DNA of 64,000 nt from an uncultured Clostridium sp. (GCA_937885015.1 CALAAS010000041.1:1-64000), one strand, 5' to 3'. Numbered from the stretch's first letter, positions 39,679-49,403 are shown. The notes: generated by a model not told the origin, from the sequence alone. Numbers and translations: made by a program.

Positions 39679-40941
39679 CTATTTTTCCCGGAGGATCTTT
39701 ACTGCTTCCTGCAGCTGGTTATCCAGCTCCACCGGGATCACTACCTCCCTTGCCGCCTCCTCGCTGAGTTCCACCGTCACATCCGGCTCAATCCCCTTTT
39801 CGTGGATATCATGACCGTCCGGGGTATAATAGTGGTCCGTGGTCAGCTTGATGGCGCTGCCGTCGGACAGGGGGATCAGCGTCTGTACAATGCCCTTTCC
39901 AAAGGTCTTCGTGCCCACAACCGTGGCAACGCCGTAGTCCTTCATGGCCCCGGTAAATACCTCCGATGCGCTGGCCGAATTTCCGTTGACCAGAATGGCC
40001 ATGGGGATATCCAGACTGTGACCGTCCTCTGCATCGTAGGCCTCTTCCGTTCCCTCCCGGCTGGCCACCGTTAAAATACGGCCTCCGTCCTCCAAAATAT
40101 AATCTGCCATGGATACCACGGTGGTAACCTCGCCTCCCGGGTTATCCCGCAGATCGATAATCAACTTTTTCATGCCCTGACCCAACAGTTCCTCCAGCTT
40201 ATCCTTAAACTGCTGATCCGTAACCCGGTCAAATTCCAGCACGGAAATATAGCCGATCCCGTCCTGGAGCATCTTTCCTGATACAGTCTGGACATCGATG
40301 GGTCTTCTCGTAACCACCAAATCCGTATATGCATTGTCCTCTTCCCGGTAAACCGTCAGCGTAACCGTCGTGCCCTCTTCGCCCTTCACATAATTATTGA
40401 CCACCAGAGACAGATCCATCCCGGTTATCTCCTCGCCGTCTACCTTATAGAGCACGTCCCCAGGCCGAAGTCCCGCCTCCTCAGCCGGACTGCCTTCAAA
40501 CACCCGGGCAATGGTGCTGATCCCGGTCTGAATATTCTGGGACACCATGGCGCCGATCCCGCAGTAGGAGCCGTTGGTCTCATCCAGAAAGCTGGCCAGC
40601 TCCTCCGGCGTATAGTAAGCCGCATAAGGGTCATCCAGGCCGCTCAAAAAACCCCTGTAAATCCCGGCCTCTTCCGCACCGACGTCCAGCTTTTCTTCAT
40701 ACAGATATTCCTTCTGGATAATATCCTGAATCTGATTCAGCTTTTCGCCCACCTGCTCCATGTTAAGGGCAGTCTCTTCCCCAGTCTCTCCCTGACTGCT
40801 CTGGGCCTGCACCTGATTTCCAATGACCTGACGGCCAAACATATAAAGTCCCGCTGACGCCCCCACCGTTACCAGGCAGACGAATGCCGTTACCAGCACT
40901 CCCACCATGACACCGCGCCAAAATTTGTTTTTATTTTCCAT
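39679..40941 (-). CDS. C-terminal processing protease, S41 family
   Basis: The 420-residue protein has an N-terminal membrane anchor (about 9-36) and an extracellular part. That part has a linker, a PDZ domain (about 125-210, YCGIGAMVSQ ... GLRPGDVLYKVDGEEI) and the S41 protease domain. Catalytic Ser324 lies in NSASASEV and Lys349 in TFGKGIVQ. CtpA/CtpB-like proteases cut the C-termini of exported proteins and often control cell-wall hydrolases. Its place directly after the M23 hydrolase and ftsEX supports such a role. It is the last gene of that operon. Confidence 0.93.
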   Translation of the reverse strand: MENKNKFWRGVMVGVLVTAFVCLVTVGASAGLYMFGRQVIGNQVQAQSSQGETGEETALNMEQVGEKLNQIQDIIQKEYLYEEKLDVGAEEAGIYRGFLSGLDDPYAAYYTPEELASFLDETNGSYCGIGAMVSQNIQTGISTIARVFEGSPAEEAGLRPGDVLYKVDGEEITGMDLSLVVNNYVKGEEGTTVTLTVYREEDNAYTDLVVTRRPIDVQTVSGKMLQDGIGYISVLEFDRVTDQQFKDKLEELLGQGMKKLIIDLRDNPGGEVTTVVSMADYILEDGGRILTVASREGTEEAYDAEDGHSLDIPMAILVNGNSASASEVFTGAMKDYGVATVVGTKTFGKGIVQTLIPLSDGSAIKLTTDHYYTPDGHDIHEKGIEPDVTVELSEEAAREVVIPVELDNQLQEAVKILREK

Positions 40942-40961
40942 TTTTATCTTTGCCTCCTGCT

Positions 40962-42203
40962 CTACGGACTCACATAGCTGGACGGATTCACATAGCTTCC
41001 ATTATAACGGATTCCAAAATGAAGATGGGGCCCCGTGGAATACCCGGTGGAACCAACCTTTGCAATTACCTGCCCCTTTTTTACAGTTTCCCCCGGCGAA
41101 ACCAGAAGGCTGGAGCAGTGCATATACACCGTCGTGACGCCTCCGCCATGGTTGAGCATAATATAGTTGCCGGCGGAATAGCTGTATGTAGCAATGGAAA
41201 CCGTTCCGTCCGCTGCCGCCAGAATATTGCTTCCGGTAGATGCACCGATATCGATCCCCTTGTGATTGGTGGATGCCCCCTCTGTGGGAGAAGTCCGGCT
41301 GCCAAATGCCGAGGTAATCCGACTGCTGGACGGACAGGGCCATATAAAATTAATATTCCCAAGACTGACCGTATTATACGTCTTCCCGGCCGCCTCCGCC
41401 GCCTTTCTCGCCTCTTCCTCCTGGCGGCGCAGTTCCTCCTCAATGCGCCGGATGGCATCCTCCTGGGCCTTGATATCCTTTTCATAGGCCTCTGCCTCTG
41501 CCGTCTTCTCTCCGATCTGGGCGTTTACCCGCTCCAGCTCCTGACTCTTTTCGTTCAGGAGAAGCTCCACCGCATTCTGCTTGGCCTCCGTCTGACTTTT
41601 CAGATCCTCCAGCTCCTCTTTTTCCTCCTCCAGTTTCTGTTTATCCGCTGCAATTCCTTCCTTGGTCGCCACATACTGGTCCAGCATCTCCCGGTCGTAT
41701 TCCGAAATCTTTGAGACATACTCCGCCCGGTTTAAAAGTTCGGAAACAGATCGGGATTCCAACAGCAGGTTCAGATAACTGCTGTCTCCGTTTTCATACA
41801 TATACTTAATCCTGAGTTTCATGGATTCGTACTGCTCCTGCTCTGTGACCTCCGCCTCCTTCAATTTTTCCGTTGTTTCCCCGATGCTCTGGGTCTTTCC
41901 TGCAATATCTCCTTCCAGGCGGCTTACCTCCTGCCCCAGACTGTCCACCTGGGAATCCAGCTGACGCACATACGTCTCCGTATTGCTCTTTAAACCCTCC
42001 AGCTCCTGGATCGCTGCCTCCGCCTTCTTTTTTTCTTCCTCCAGCGAGGATATCTTTCCCTTGGCGTCATCCACATCCTTTTTTGTGGCAGCCAGGACCG
42101 TGACCGGGGAAATTCCCGGCGCAGCTACCGGCAAAATGCCCAGAGCCGCCACCAGGATAAGCACCGCTCCCCGGTTTCCTGTTTTCTGTCTTCTCATATT
42201 CAT
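40962..42203 (-). CDS. EnvC/PcsB-like murein hydrolase or activator, M23 family
   Basis: The 413-residue secreted protein has a signal peptide (about 1-35). A long coiled coil follows (about 38-265, with the heptad-rich SSLEEEKKKAEAAIQELEG near its start). A C-terminal M23 LytM domain comes last, with the zinc motifs NHKGIDIG and TGPHLHFG. It lies immediately after ftsX, as in systems where FtsEX uses ATP to open the coiled-coil protein and activate peptidoglycan cleavage at the septum. The M23 His/Asp residues appear intact, so it may be an enzyme itself. Confidence 0.92.
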   Translation of the reverse strand: MNMRRQKTGNRGAVLILVAALGILPVAAPGISPVTVLAATKKDVDDAKGKISSLEEEKKKAEAAIQELEGLKSNTETYVRQLDSQVDSLGQEVSRLEGDIAGKTQSIGETTEKLKEAEVTEQEQYESMKLRIKYMYENGDSSYLNLLLESRSVSELLNRAEYVSKISEYDREMLDQYVATKEGIAADKQKLEEEKEELEDLKSQTEAKQNAVELLLNEKSQELERVNAQIGEKTAEAEAYEKDIKAQEDAIRRIEEELRRQEEEARKAAEAAGKTYNTVSLGNINFIWPCPSSSRITSAFGSRTSPTEGASTNHKGIDIGASTGSNILAAADGTVSIATYSYSAGNYIMLNHGGGVTTVYMHCSSLLVSPGETVKKGQVIAKVGSTGYSTGPHLHFGIRYNGSYVNPSSYVSP

Positions 42204-42226
42204 CTATCTCCCTGTTCTGGCCATTT

Positions 42227-43135
42227 TTACACCTTCAAATGTCTCCGGATCGTGAAGAAGCTGCCAACAAAGCCGATCCCCACTCCCAGAACCATGGCCA
42301 CCGTTACCATGCTGGGAAAAATATCCATCAACGGAATAAATGCAATCAGGTTCGATAAAATATCAAACTTATCCATCAGATACACCACCGCGTTCCGGTA
42401 CAGAAAATACACGATGACCAGGGGGAACAGCGCCCCCAGAAAGCCGATGACAATTCCCTCCACCACGAATGGCGCGCGGATCATAAAATTAGTGGCCCCG
42501 ATCAGCCGCATGATTTTATTTTCCTCCTTGCGAAAGGCCGCCGCCGTCATAATCGTATTACTGATCAGGAAAATGGCTACCGCCAGCAGCATAGTAATAA
42601 TAACCGCCGAAACCAGTCCCAGCATCCGATTAAAGCTGGAAAGTCCTGACGCCGTATCTCTGGAATAATTGATTTTTCGCACTCCCGGCACCGTTTCCAG
42701 CCACTGGACAAACGTCTCCTGCTGATCCACCTCTTTCAGGAAAATCTCATAAGAGGCTGATCCGGCCAGAGGATTGTCATCGGCAAATCCGGCAGCCAGA
42801 TCCTCTGAATCCTTAAAATACTCCTTCTGGAAGTTCTCCCAGGCCTGCTCCGCCGATATATACCGGGTTTCCTTTACCTCCTGACGCGCCCGGATTTCAT
42901 CGCCCACAGCCAGTATCTCCGCTTCCGACATGGTCTCCTCAAAAAACACCGTAATCCCAACCGTCGTCTCCACATGGCGAACTGTATGCTGTACGTTGGC
43001 AATCAGCGCATAAAACATGCAGAACAGAAAAATACAGGCTGAGATAATGACTGTCGATGCCAGAGAAAACCAGATATTTCTCCTGATATTTTTGATGCCC
43101 TCTTTCAGGCAATAGAAACACGTGCTAATCCTCAT
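42227..43135 (-). CDS. ftsX: Cell division protein FtsX
   Basis: The 302-residue membrane protein has one N-terminal span (ISACIFLFCMFYALI), a large extracellular loop of about 130 residues (VQHTVRHVETTVGITVFFEE onward) and three C-terminal spans. This is the FtsX/MacB topology. It couples cytoplasmic FtsE to the extracellular hydrolase encoded next. The start at 43135 (MRISTCFYCLKEG) lies within the end of ftsE, giving an 11-base overlap; the longer open frame to 43207 is not preferred. The loop would contact the coiled coil of the M23 protein. Confidence 0.95.
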   Translation of the reverse strand: MRISTCFYCLKEGIKNIRRNIWFSLASTVIISACIFLFCMFYALIANVQHTVRHVETTVGITVFFEETMSEAEILAVGDEIRARQEVKETRYISAEQAWENFQKEYFKDSEDLAAGFADDNPLAGSASYEIFLKEVDQQETFVQWLETVPGVRKINYSRDTASGLSSFNRMLGLVSAVIITMLLAVAIFLISNTIMTAAAFRKEENKIMRLIGATNFMIRAPFVVEGIVIGFLGALFPLVIVYFLYRNAVVYLMDKFDILSNLIAFIPLMDIFPSMVTVAMVLGVGIGFVGSFFTIRRHLKV

Positions 43136-43847
43136 ACCAGTCCCCGCCTTTTCCTCTGTTCTTTTCCATGCCTCCGTTTTCCCGGGCGCACTCATCCCCT
43201 GCCACAATACCCCGGGCCAGCGTAATCACGCGCCTTCCCATCTGCTCCACTATCTCCTGGCTGTGGGTTACCACAATAACTGTGGTTCCCCGCCGGTTGA
43301 TCTCCTCCAAAAGTCCCATGATCTCCATGGAATTCTGAGCATCCAGATTTCCCGTCGGTTCATCTGCCAGCAGGATTTCCGGATCGTTGATCAGTGCCCT
43401 GGCAATGGCCACTCTCTGCTGCTCCCCGCCGGAAAGCTGATTGGGATAGGACTTATATTTGGAGGACAGTCCCACCAGGCGCAGCATCTCTGGAACGGAT
43501 TCCCGGATTTTCCAGGTGGAAACGCCGATCACCCGTTGGGCAAAGGCCACATTTTCATAAACCGTCTTATCCTTCAAAAGCCGGAAATCCTGAAACACCA
43601 CCCCCAGGCGGCGCCGGTATTTCGGCACATATCTCCGGGGCATCCGCCCCAGATCCATATCATTGACCACGATCCTGCCGGACGTGGGTTCTGTTTCTTT
43701 TAAAAGAAGCTTCATCAGCGTCGATTTTCCGGAACCGCTGCGTCCCATAATAAACACAAATTCGCCGTCCTGAATCGTAATATTCACATCCCGAAGCGCC
43801 TTATTTCCCGTTTTGTATATCTTACTGAGATTGGTAATCTCGATCAT
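43125..43847 (-). CDS. ftsE: Cell division ATP-binding protein FtsE
   Basis: The 240-residue ABC ATPase has Walker A GRSGSGKST, Q-loop VFQDFRLL, signature LSGGEQQR, Walker B ILLADEPTGNLD and H-loop VVTHSQEIV. The sequence is typical of FtsE, and the overlapping ftsX confirms it. It energises the FtsX-hydrolase complex during division. The normal length is about 225-230; the extra C-terminal residues (GMEKNRGKGGDWYED) cover the ftsX start. Confidence 0.97.
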   Translation of the reverse strand: MIEITNLSKIYKTGNKALRDVNITIQDGEFVFIMGRSGSGKSTLMKLLLKETEPTSGRIVVNDMDLGRMPRRYVPKYRRRLGVVFQDFRLLKDKTVYENVAFAQRVIGVSTWKIRESVPEMLRLVGLSSKYKSYPNQLSGGEQQRVAIARALINDPEILLADEPTGNLDAQNSMEIMGLLEEINRRGTTVIVVTHSQEIVEQMGRRVITLARGIVAGDECARENGGMEKNRGKGGDWYED

Positions 43848-44018
43848 CCCTCGTCCCCCGATTTATTTTTCCTCATTGCAGAGTTTCCCTCATGAAAGCG
43901 TTTCCCTGATTTCAGAATTTCCCCGCTTACATCACGAATTGCTGCGGCACAGGCTGTTCCTCCTGCACCCCAGCAATTCTCCCCCTGCATCTTCACTTCC
44001 CCTGGCCTGATTCAGACA

Positions 44019-45107
44019 TCAGTAATCCAGATTCTCCATGTACTTCATATATTTCACTACCATCAGCGCAATCTTAAAGGTAATAGCATCCTCAAACACC
44101 CGCAGATCCAGTCCCGTACTCTTCTGCAGCTTGTCCAGGCGGTACACCAGCGTGTTCCGGTGAATGTACAGCTGTCTCGATGTCTCCGAAACATTCAGGC
44201 TGTTTTCAAAAAACTTGTTAATCGTCGTCAGCGTCTCTTCGTCAAACTCGTCCGGTGATTTTCCATCAAAAATCTCCTTGATAAACATCCTGCACAGAGG
44301 CAGAGGCAGCTGATAGATGAGGCGGCCGATCCCCAGCTTGCTGTAGGCAACTACATTCTTCGTGCTGTAGAAAATCTTCCCCACATCCAGCGCCATCTTA
44401 GCTTCCTTGTATGATCTGGAAACGTCCTTAATCTCATTGACAATCGTACCAAAAGCCACACTGACACGGGTCATCACTTCCGTATTCAGCATATCCACAA
44501 TCATGCCAGCCGTTTTCTCCAGGTCATCATACGTCTCCCCTGGCTTCACTTCCTTGACCAGAATAATATTCTTCTCATCCACAGCAGTAATGAAGTCCTT
44601 TGTTTTAGCAGAAAACAGGCTTCGCACGGTTTCCAGTGCATTCACATCCTTCTCATGCTGGGTTTCAATGATAAAGACAACACGCTTTACATTGGTCTCT
44701 ATGTGCAGTTTCTTGGCACGATTGTAGATGTCCACCAGAAGCAGGTTGTCCAGCAGAAGATTCTTAATAAAATTATCCTTGTCAAACCGCTCTTTGTAGG
44801 CCACTAAGAGATTCTGAATCTGGAATGCCGCCATTTTGCCTACCATATAGACGTCATCGCTTCCGCCCTTTGCCAGCAGAATGTATTCCAGCTGATGCTC
44901 GTCAAACACCTTGAAAAACTGATGCCCCTGAATAACCTGACTGTCCGCCGGAGAGTCTACGAAAGCCAGAATCGCACTCTCATACTCCTCTGCGCCGGTA
45001 AAGGTGGATGCCAGCACTTTGCCCTCTGTATCGCAGATACAGAGATCGACACGCGTAATACCCTTAAGCCCCTCAATATTTGTCTGGAGTATCTGATTCG
45101 ATATCAT
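44019..45107 (-). CDS. CdaR/PucR-family transcriptional regulator
   Basis: The 362-residue protein has a sensory N-terminal part (about 1-130), a GGDEF-like middle (about 140-240) and a C-terminal helix-turn-helix of the PucR/CdaR type (ENSLNVSETSRQLYIHRNTLVYRLDKL near 300-327). Relatives respond to sugar diacids, glycerate or purine intermediates; the ligand is not evident. It is encoded after the unusual ABC ATPase on the same strand but separated by a terminator, so each is probably transcribed on its own. Confidence 0.88.
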   Translation of the reverse strand: MISNQILQTNIEGLKGITRVDLCICDTEGKVLASTFTGAEEYESAILAFVDSPADSQVIQGHQFFKVFDEHQLEYILLAKGGSDDVYMVGKMAAFQIQNLLVAYKERFDKDNFIKNLLLDNLLLVDIYNRAKKLHIETNVKRVVFIIETQHEKDVNALETVRSLFSAKTKDFITAVDEKNIILVKEVKPGETYDDLEKTAGMIVDMLNTEVMTRVSVAFGTIVNEIKDVSRSYKEAKMALDVGKIFYSTKNVVAYSKLGIGRLIYQLPLPLCRMFIKEIFDGKSPDEFDEETLTTINKFFENSLNVSETSRQLYIHRNTLVYRLDKLQKSTGLDLRVFEDAITFKIALMVVKYMKYMENLDY

Positions 45108-45158
45108 ATCCTTCTCTCCTTCTTTCTATTCTTCTTATCTTATCTTAAAGCAAAATAC

Positions 45159-45218
45159 GAAAAAAAAAAAGAGGAACCGAAGAAAAAAATTATTTTTTCT
45201 TTCAAAAGTTCCTCTTCT
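45159..45218 (-). terminator. Terminator after the ABC ATPase gene
   Basis: On the minus strand AAGAGGAAC (45208-45216) pairs with GTTCCTCTT (45169-45177), and a run of T follows. It separates the ATPase from the CdaR-type gene. Confidence 0.85.
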
Positions 45219-45252
45219 TTTTATATTCATCCATGGAATTTCCCTCTTTTTT

Positions 45253-46170
45253 CTATAGCGATGTGCCGTTTTCCCCGTCAAAGAGATACATTCCACTTCC
45301 ATCTGCTTCTACTCCCAGGATTATCGTTTTTCCGACATAGTCCCCGGCCCACAGAGCAGCCGCTTTTTCCCTGGGCAGACGAATCTTTTCCCCATCTCTG
45401 TACAGGAAAATATCTCCGCCCTCTTCACAGATCCTGCCCTCCTCAAAGCACAGCTCCTGTTTCCGGACAAATCCGGCCACAAACTGGTTGACCGGATGGC
45501 TGCAAAGCTGTTCCAGCGTTCCAAGCTGGGAAAGCGCCCCATCCTGCATAATGCCGATCTGAATAGATGGATCCTGCACCTCCCAGGGATTTTGGACTGC
45601 CCAGATTACCGTATTTCCAATGGCTTCATAGTAACGGAGATTCTCTTTTAAAATACTGCGCTCCTTCTCCGAAGCCAGTCCTGACAGAGGATCATCCACC
45701 AAAAGAAGATCCGGCTGGCGAACAATCGCCCGCGCCATGATTGCCCGCTGACTCTCTGCAGGTAATAAGGCCTCTGGTTTTCGATCCAGAACAGCGGAAA
45801 GTCCCATCTCATCTCCAGTCCTCTGGATTCTCTTTTTGATCTCCTCCTCTGAAATTCCGCTCCGCCTCAGTCCAAATGCCATGTTGTCATACACCGTCAT
45901 TCCCGGGTAAAGCACACTCTGTCGAAACACCATTGCCACATTTCGCTCCGCTGGTTCCACTCCCGTAACCTCCCGGTCACCAATCCAGATCTCTCCTTCA
46001 CTCACGTCCTCCAGACCTGCTATCATGCGCAAAAGCGTTGATTTTCCGCTTCCGGATGGGCCTGCCAGAATCATAATGCCACCGTCCGGCAGGTCAAATC
46101 CTACATTTTTCACGGCTGTATGATCCCCCGGATATTTCTTTGTCAAATTTTTCAGTGATACCAAAGCCAT
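45253..46170 (-). CDS. ABC-transporter ATPase homologue with degenerate motifs
   Basis: The 305-residue protein looks like a MsmK/UgpC-type sugar ATPase: Walker A GPSGSGKST (37-45), VFRQSVLYPGMTVYDNMAFGL, and a C-terminal OB-like regulatory domain from about 230. Several key residues differ. The Q-loop Gln is Arg83 (VFRQ). The LSGGQ signature is LPAES (136-140). The catalytic Glu after Walker B is Asp160 (LLLVDDP). The H-loop His is Gln193 (AVQN). It probably binds but barely hydrolyses ATP, and may regulate rather than transport. No permease or binding-protein genes are nearby. The start at 46170 follows AGGAGGAA. Confidence 0.85.
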   Translation of the reverse strand: MALVSLKNLTKKYPGDHTAVKNVGFDLPDGGIMILAGPSGSGKSTLLRMIAGLEDVSEGEIWIGDREVTGVEPAERNVAMVFRQSVLYPGMTVYDNMAFGLRRSGISEEEIKKRIQRTGDEMGLSAVLDRKPEALLPAESQRAIMARAIVRQPDLLLVDDPLSGLASEKERSILKENLRYYEAIGNTVIWAVQNPWEVQDPSIQIGIMQDGALSQLGTLEQLCSHPVNQFVAGFVRKQELCFEEGRICEEGGDIFLYRDGEKIRLPREKAAALWAGDYVGKTIILGVEADGSGMYLFDGENGTSL

Positions 46171-46365
46171 TCTTTTTATTCCTCCTGACGGCATTCCATA
46201 CTGCTGTTTCCATCCTACCATGATCCTTCCTCTCCTGCCATGTTTTAAATGCCTAAATTCATAGAATGGTTTTAGATAAATTGTATACGTGAAATAAAAG
46301 GTACCCTAAATGTCACATAAATCCAGAGATTCCAGGAGATTTTCTGTCTTAATTTGCCAGAATTC

Positions 46366-46409
46366 AAAAAAAGGAGAAAAAGTTTGTGACATCTCAACAA
46401 ACTTTCTCC
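46366..46409 (-). terminator. Terminator after ridA
   Basis: On the minus strand GGAGAAAGTTTGT pairs with ACAAACTTTTTCTCC (two bulged bases), followed by TTTTTTT. Confidence 0.88.
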
Positions 46410-46465
46410 CCTGCTTCTGTGCAAACCTGTTTATGGTTCTGTTCCTTTTGTCTAATTTAACAGTC

Positions 46466-46843
46466 TCATTCTTTAATGGCAATGGCTTCCATTTCCATCA
46501 AAACATCCTTCGGCAAGCGTGCCACCTCCACACAGGAGCGAGCCGGGCAGGCACCCTGAAAATATCTGGCATACACTGCATTTACTGTGCCGAAGTCATC
46601 CATATTTTTAATAAATACTGTCGTTTTGATAACCTGTTCCATGGAAGTTCCTGCCGCTTCCATCAGGTTCTTCACATTTGTAAGCACCTGCTCCGCCTGT
46701 GCCTCGATCCCCTCTGGAATCTCTCCCGTAGCCGGATTGACCGGAATCTGACCGGAAGCAAACACCATGCCATTCGCCTCGATGGCTTGGGAATAGGGGC
46801 CGATGGCGGCCGGCGCACTGGTCGTAGAAATCACTTTTTTCAT
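46466..46843 (-). CDS. ridA: RidA-family enamine/imine deaminase
   Basis: The 125-residue protein is a typical RidA (YjgF/YER057c/UK114): APAAIGPYSQAI at the N-terminus, GQIPVNPATGEI, and the catalytic-pocket Arg in CPARSCVEVARLPKD near 99-113. It hydrolyses reactive enamines such as 2-aminoacrylate formed by PLP enzymes such as threonine dehydratase. It is encoded between the CvfB gene and the ABC homologue, with its own terminator. Confidence 0.95.
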   Translation of the reverse strand: MKKVISTTSAPAAIGPYSQAIEANGMVFASGQIPVNPATGEIPEGIEAQAEQVLTNVKNLMEAAGTSMEQVIKTTVFIKNMDDFGTVNAVYARYFQGACPARSCVEVARLPKDVLMEMEAIAIKE

Positions 46844-46887
46844 AGCTGTCTCTCCTTCTCTCTGTCTTTTATTTCCTTCCGGCTTTT

Positions 46888-47721
46888 TTATTTTTGCCGG
46901 ATAGAATTTTCTTCTATTACAATCCGCCCGTCCTTCAAAAGATGTCCAATAGCCCGCTTGAAGGCATTTTTACTCAGATGAAATTCCCGCTGAATAATCT
47001 CCGGACTGACCCGGTCATTAAATGGCAATGAACCTCCCTGCTCGTCCATCCGCCGCAGAATTGTCTCCGCATCGCCGTAAATCTGCTGATATGCCTTTTC
47101 TCTGGCACTCAGATCCAGTTTGCCATCCTCTCTGACCTTGGTAACCCGAACCCGGACAATCTGACCCAGCCGATAGTTCTCATACACCTCCCGTCTGGGA
47201 ATCAAGCCAAAATAGCGATCCTGCACTGCCACAAAAACACCAAGGCTGTCATTCAGTTCATAGACACGTCCCTCGGTCCACATATCCTTCTGGAGTCCCG
47301 AATCGCTGCGCAGATACGGGTATACCTTCATGGTGGCAGCCAATCGGCCGCTCTTATCCACATAAAGAGCCACCAGACACTCTTCTCCAGATATTACCGG
47401 ATGATTCTGCTCCTTAAAAGGAAGCAGCAAATCCTTTTCCAGACCCATATCAAGAAAAGCACCAATCTTTGCCACATCCCGCACCTTCAAAACCGCCGTC
47501 TCACCCACTTCCAGCTTCGGTGATGCTGTGGTGGCAATGAGCCGGTCCTCCGAATCCTTGTAGATAAATACTCGGATTCTGTCTCCCGTTTTTGTTCCCT
47601 CCGGAACCTGCTTTTTCGGAAGCAGCACCGACTCTGCATCTCCCTGACGCCTGCTCAGATACACGCCAAAGGTTTTCTCTCTCACCACAATCAGTTCCTG
47701 CACTCTTCCAAGTTCAATCAT
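46888..47721 (-). CDS. CvfB-family S1 RNA-binding protein
   Basis: The 277-residue protein contains S1-type beta-barrel domains (LKVRDVAKIGAFLDMGLEKDLLLP, and later VGVFVAVQDRYFGLIP-like strands). It ends in a winged helix (EIIQREFHLSKNAFKRAIGHLLKDGRI). This order matches CvfB (conserved virulence factor B), an RNA-binding protein. The start is ATG 47721, one base after the stop of the thioesterase gene, which indicates coupling. The reading frame extends upstream but without a ribosome binding site. Confidence 0.9.
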   Translation of the reverse strand: MIELGRVQELIVVREKTFGVYLSRRQGDAESVLLPKKQVPEGTKTGDRIRVFIYKDSEDRLIATTASPKLEVGETAVLKVRDVAKIGAFLDMGLEKDLLLPFKEQNHPVISGEECLVALYVDKSGRLAATMKVYPYLRSDSGLQKDMWTEGRVYELNDSLGVFVAVQDRYFGLIPRREVYENYRLGQIVRVRVTKVREDGKLDLSAREKAYQQIYGDAETILRRMDEQGGSLPFNDRVSPEIIQREFHLSKNAFKRAIGHLLKDGRIVIEENSIRQK

Positions 47722-47722
47722 G

Positions 47723-48451
47723 TCATTCGTCCTCTCTCTTCTCTGCCAGCCATACATTGGCATATGTATTCCCCTCTGCGTCCCGAAGCGCTACTACGTA
47801 GCCTTCCGGAACCTCAGCCAGCTCCGGGTACATCACATCCCCCAGAACCGCCGCTTTTTTATACTCTGCCCGAAGCTCCCCGATGGAAAATCTTCCCGGC
47901 AGCAGTTCTCTCGCAATCGCCACATACTGGGCGTTGTTCACATGCTGATTCGTATCCAGATGATGACGGCCTACCGTAACCGGCTCTCCCTTCCTGCATC
48001 CCGGTGGAAACACAATCTTTCTAGGCGCAGGAGGAAGCCTGAGCTCCCGGTCCGATACCCCATATACTGCCGTCTGATCCTCCGGCACCCGCAGCGGGCA
48101 GCCGTGCTCCAGATCGTAAAAAAACCAGGTGGAATCTGCCAGAACCAGCGGCTCTCCCTCACTGTCCTCGATCAGAAAATTGCGGTAGCCATAAATCCCT
48201 TTAAATCCCCTGGACCAGGTGGAAATCCTGATCTTTTCCATAAAAAGCGGCTGACGCCGAATCTCCAGCTGCCAGGCACTGAGCCACCATGCTCTCTTTT
48301 TTTCTTTGAGATACTGAATCCCCATTCCCAGCTCTTCTGACTGGAATGTAGACGTATCCTGCAGATAGTTCATAATTCCTGTTATACTGAGGCGTCCGTA
48401 CTCATCCGTCTCACTGTAACGAACCCTGCTCTCAAATGTATAAGTATACAC
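47723..48451 (-). CDS. Acyl-ACP thioesterase
   Basis: The 242-residue protein has two hot-dog folds (YTFESRVRYSETDEYGRLSITGIMNYLQDTS at the N-terminus, and GRHHLDTNQHVNNAQYV near 168-184, with the Asn/His catalytic motif). It matches bacterial acyl-ACP thioesterases (FatA/FatB-like), which release fatty acids. The GTG at 48451 is chosen because GAGAGGAC lies seven bases upstream; longer frames lack a site. It is coupled to the CvfB gene. Confidence 0.88.
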   Translation of the reverse strand: MYTYTFESRVRYSETDEYGRLSITGIMNYLQDTSTFQSEELGMGIQYLKEKKRAWWLSAWQLEIRRQPLFMEKIRISTWSRGFKGIYGYRNFLIEDSEGEPLVLADSTWFFYDLEHGCPLRVPEDQTAVYGVSDRELRLPPAPRKIVFPPGCRKGEPVTVGRHHLDTNQHVNNAQYVAIARELLPGRFSIGELRAEYKKAAVLGDVMYPELAEVPEGYVVALRDAEGNTYANVWLAEKREDE

Positions 48452-48716
48452 GTTTTGTCCTCTCTGGCAGATAATTCTGCCTGGCATAGCGCAGGCTATC
48501 CCTCTTTCCCGCTCCGGATCGCCCCTCATTTGGCGCGACTGATCCGAAATATATATATCACATGCATTATAGCCGATCTAATCCACCTTGTCCAGACCAG
48601 ATCCATCTGAATTCTGCTACAAAACTGACAGCGAATCTTAAAAAAAACGTTCTTTTTTCCTCTTTTTCTTTATGTTATACTGCCTGTAAAGATCAAGCAA
48701 TAAAAGGAGGGAACCT

Positions 48717-49403
48717 ATGCGATACAAAATTATTGGCGACACGATGCCTGCTGTAGAAATTTCCTTTGACTCCCCCGGGGAAGAGATGTTTACCCAATCC
48801 GGCGGCATGGCCTGGATGAGTGACGGGATCGAGATGGCTACCAACGCCCGCGGCGGCCTCATGAAAAGCCTGGGACGGATGTTTGCCGGCGAATCTCTGT
48901 TTATGGCTACCTACCGTGCCAGACGCCCCGACGCAACCATCGCCTTTGCTTCTACCGTAGCCGGACAGATTCTCCCCATCAACATCGGACAGGCAGGACG
49001 CCTCCTGTGTCAGAAGGGCGCTTTTCTCTGTGGAGAGAGCAGCGTGAATCTGAACATTGCCTTTACCAAAAAATTCTCCTCCGGCCTTTTTGGCGGAGAG
49101 GGTTTTATTTTGGAAGAACTGACCGGAACCGGTATGGTATTCCTGGAAATTGACGGCGATCTGGTAGAGCGGGATCTGGCCCCTGGCGAAATCCTGAAGG
49201 TCGACACCGGAAATGTCGTCGCTTTTGAACAGAGTGTAGATTACAGCATTGAAATGGTAAAGGGACTGGGCAATATCTTTTTCGGCGGTGAAGGCCTTTT
49301 CTTAACAACCTTAAAAGGCCCGGGCCACGTATTCCTGCAGACCCAGAACCTGGCAGAGTTTGCGGGACGCATTGCCCGCTTCATCCCCACCAGCAGCAAT
49401 TAA
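48717..49403 (+). CDS. TIGR00266/AIM24 family protein
   Basis: The 228-residue protein is almost all beta strand and rich in Gly. It has GGMAWMSDGIEMATN near 29-43, GEILKVDTGNVVAFE near 158-172 and GLFLTTLKGPGHVFLQT near 196-212. These are typical of the TIGR00266/AIM24 family, which forms trimers of double-stranded beta barrels. No enzyme activity is established to my knowledge. The ATG follows AAAGGAGGG. It is transcribed alone on the plus strand with a terminator after it. Confidence 0.9.
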   Translation: MRYKIIGDTMPAVEISFDSPGEEMFTQSGGMAWMSDGIEMATNARGGLMKSLGRMFAGESLFMATYRARRPDATIAFASTVAGQILPINIGQAGRLLCQKGAFLCGESSVNLNIAFTKKFSSGLFGGEGFILEELTGTGMVFLEIDGDLVERDLAPGEILKVDTGNVVAFEQSVDYSIEMVKGLGNIFFGGEGLFLTTLKGPGHVFLQTQNLAEFAGRIARFIPTSSN

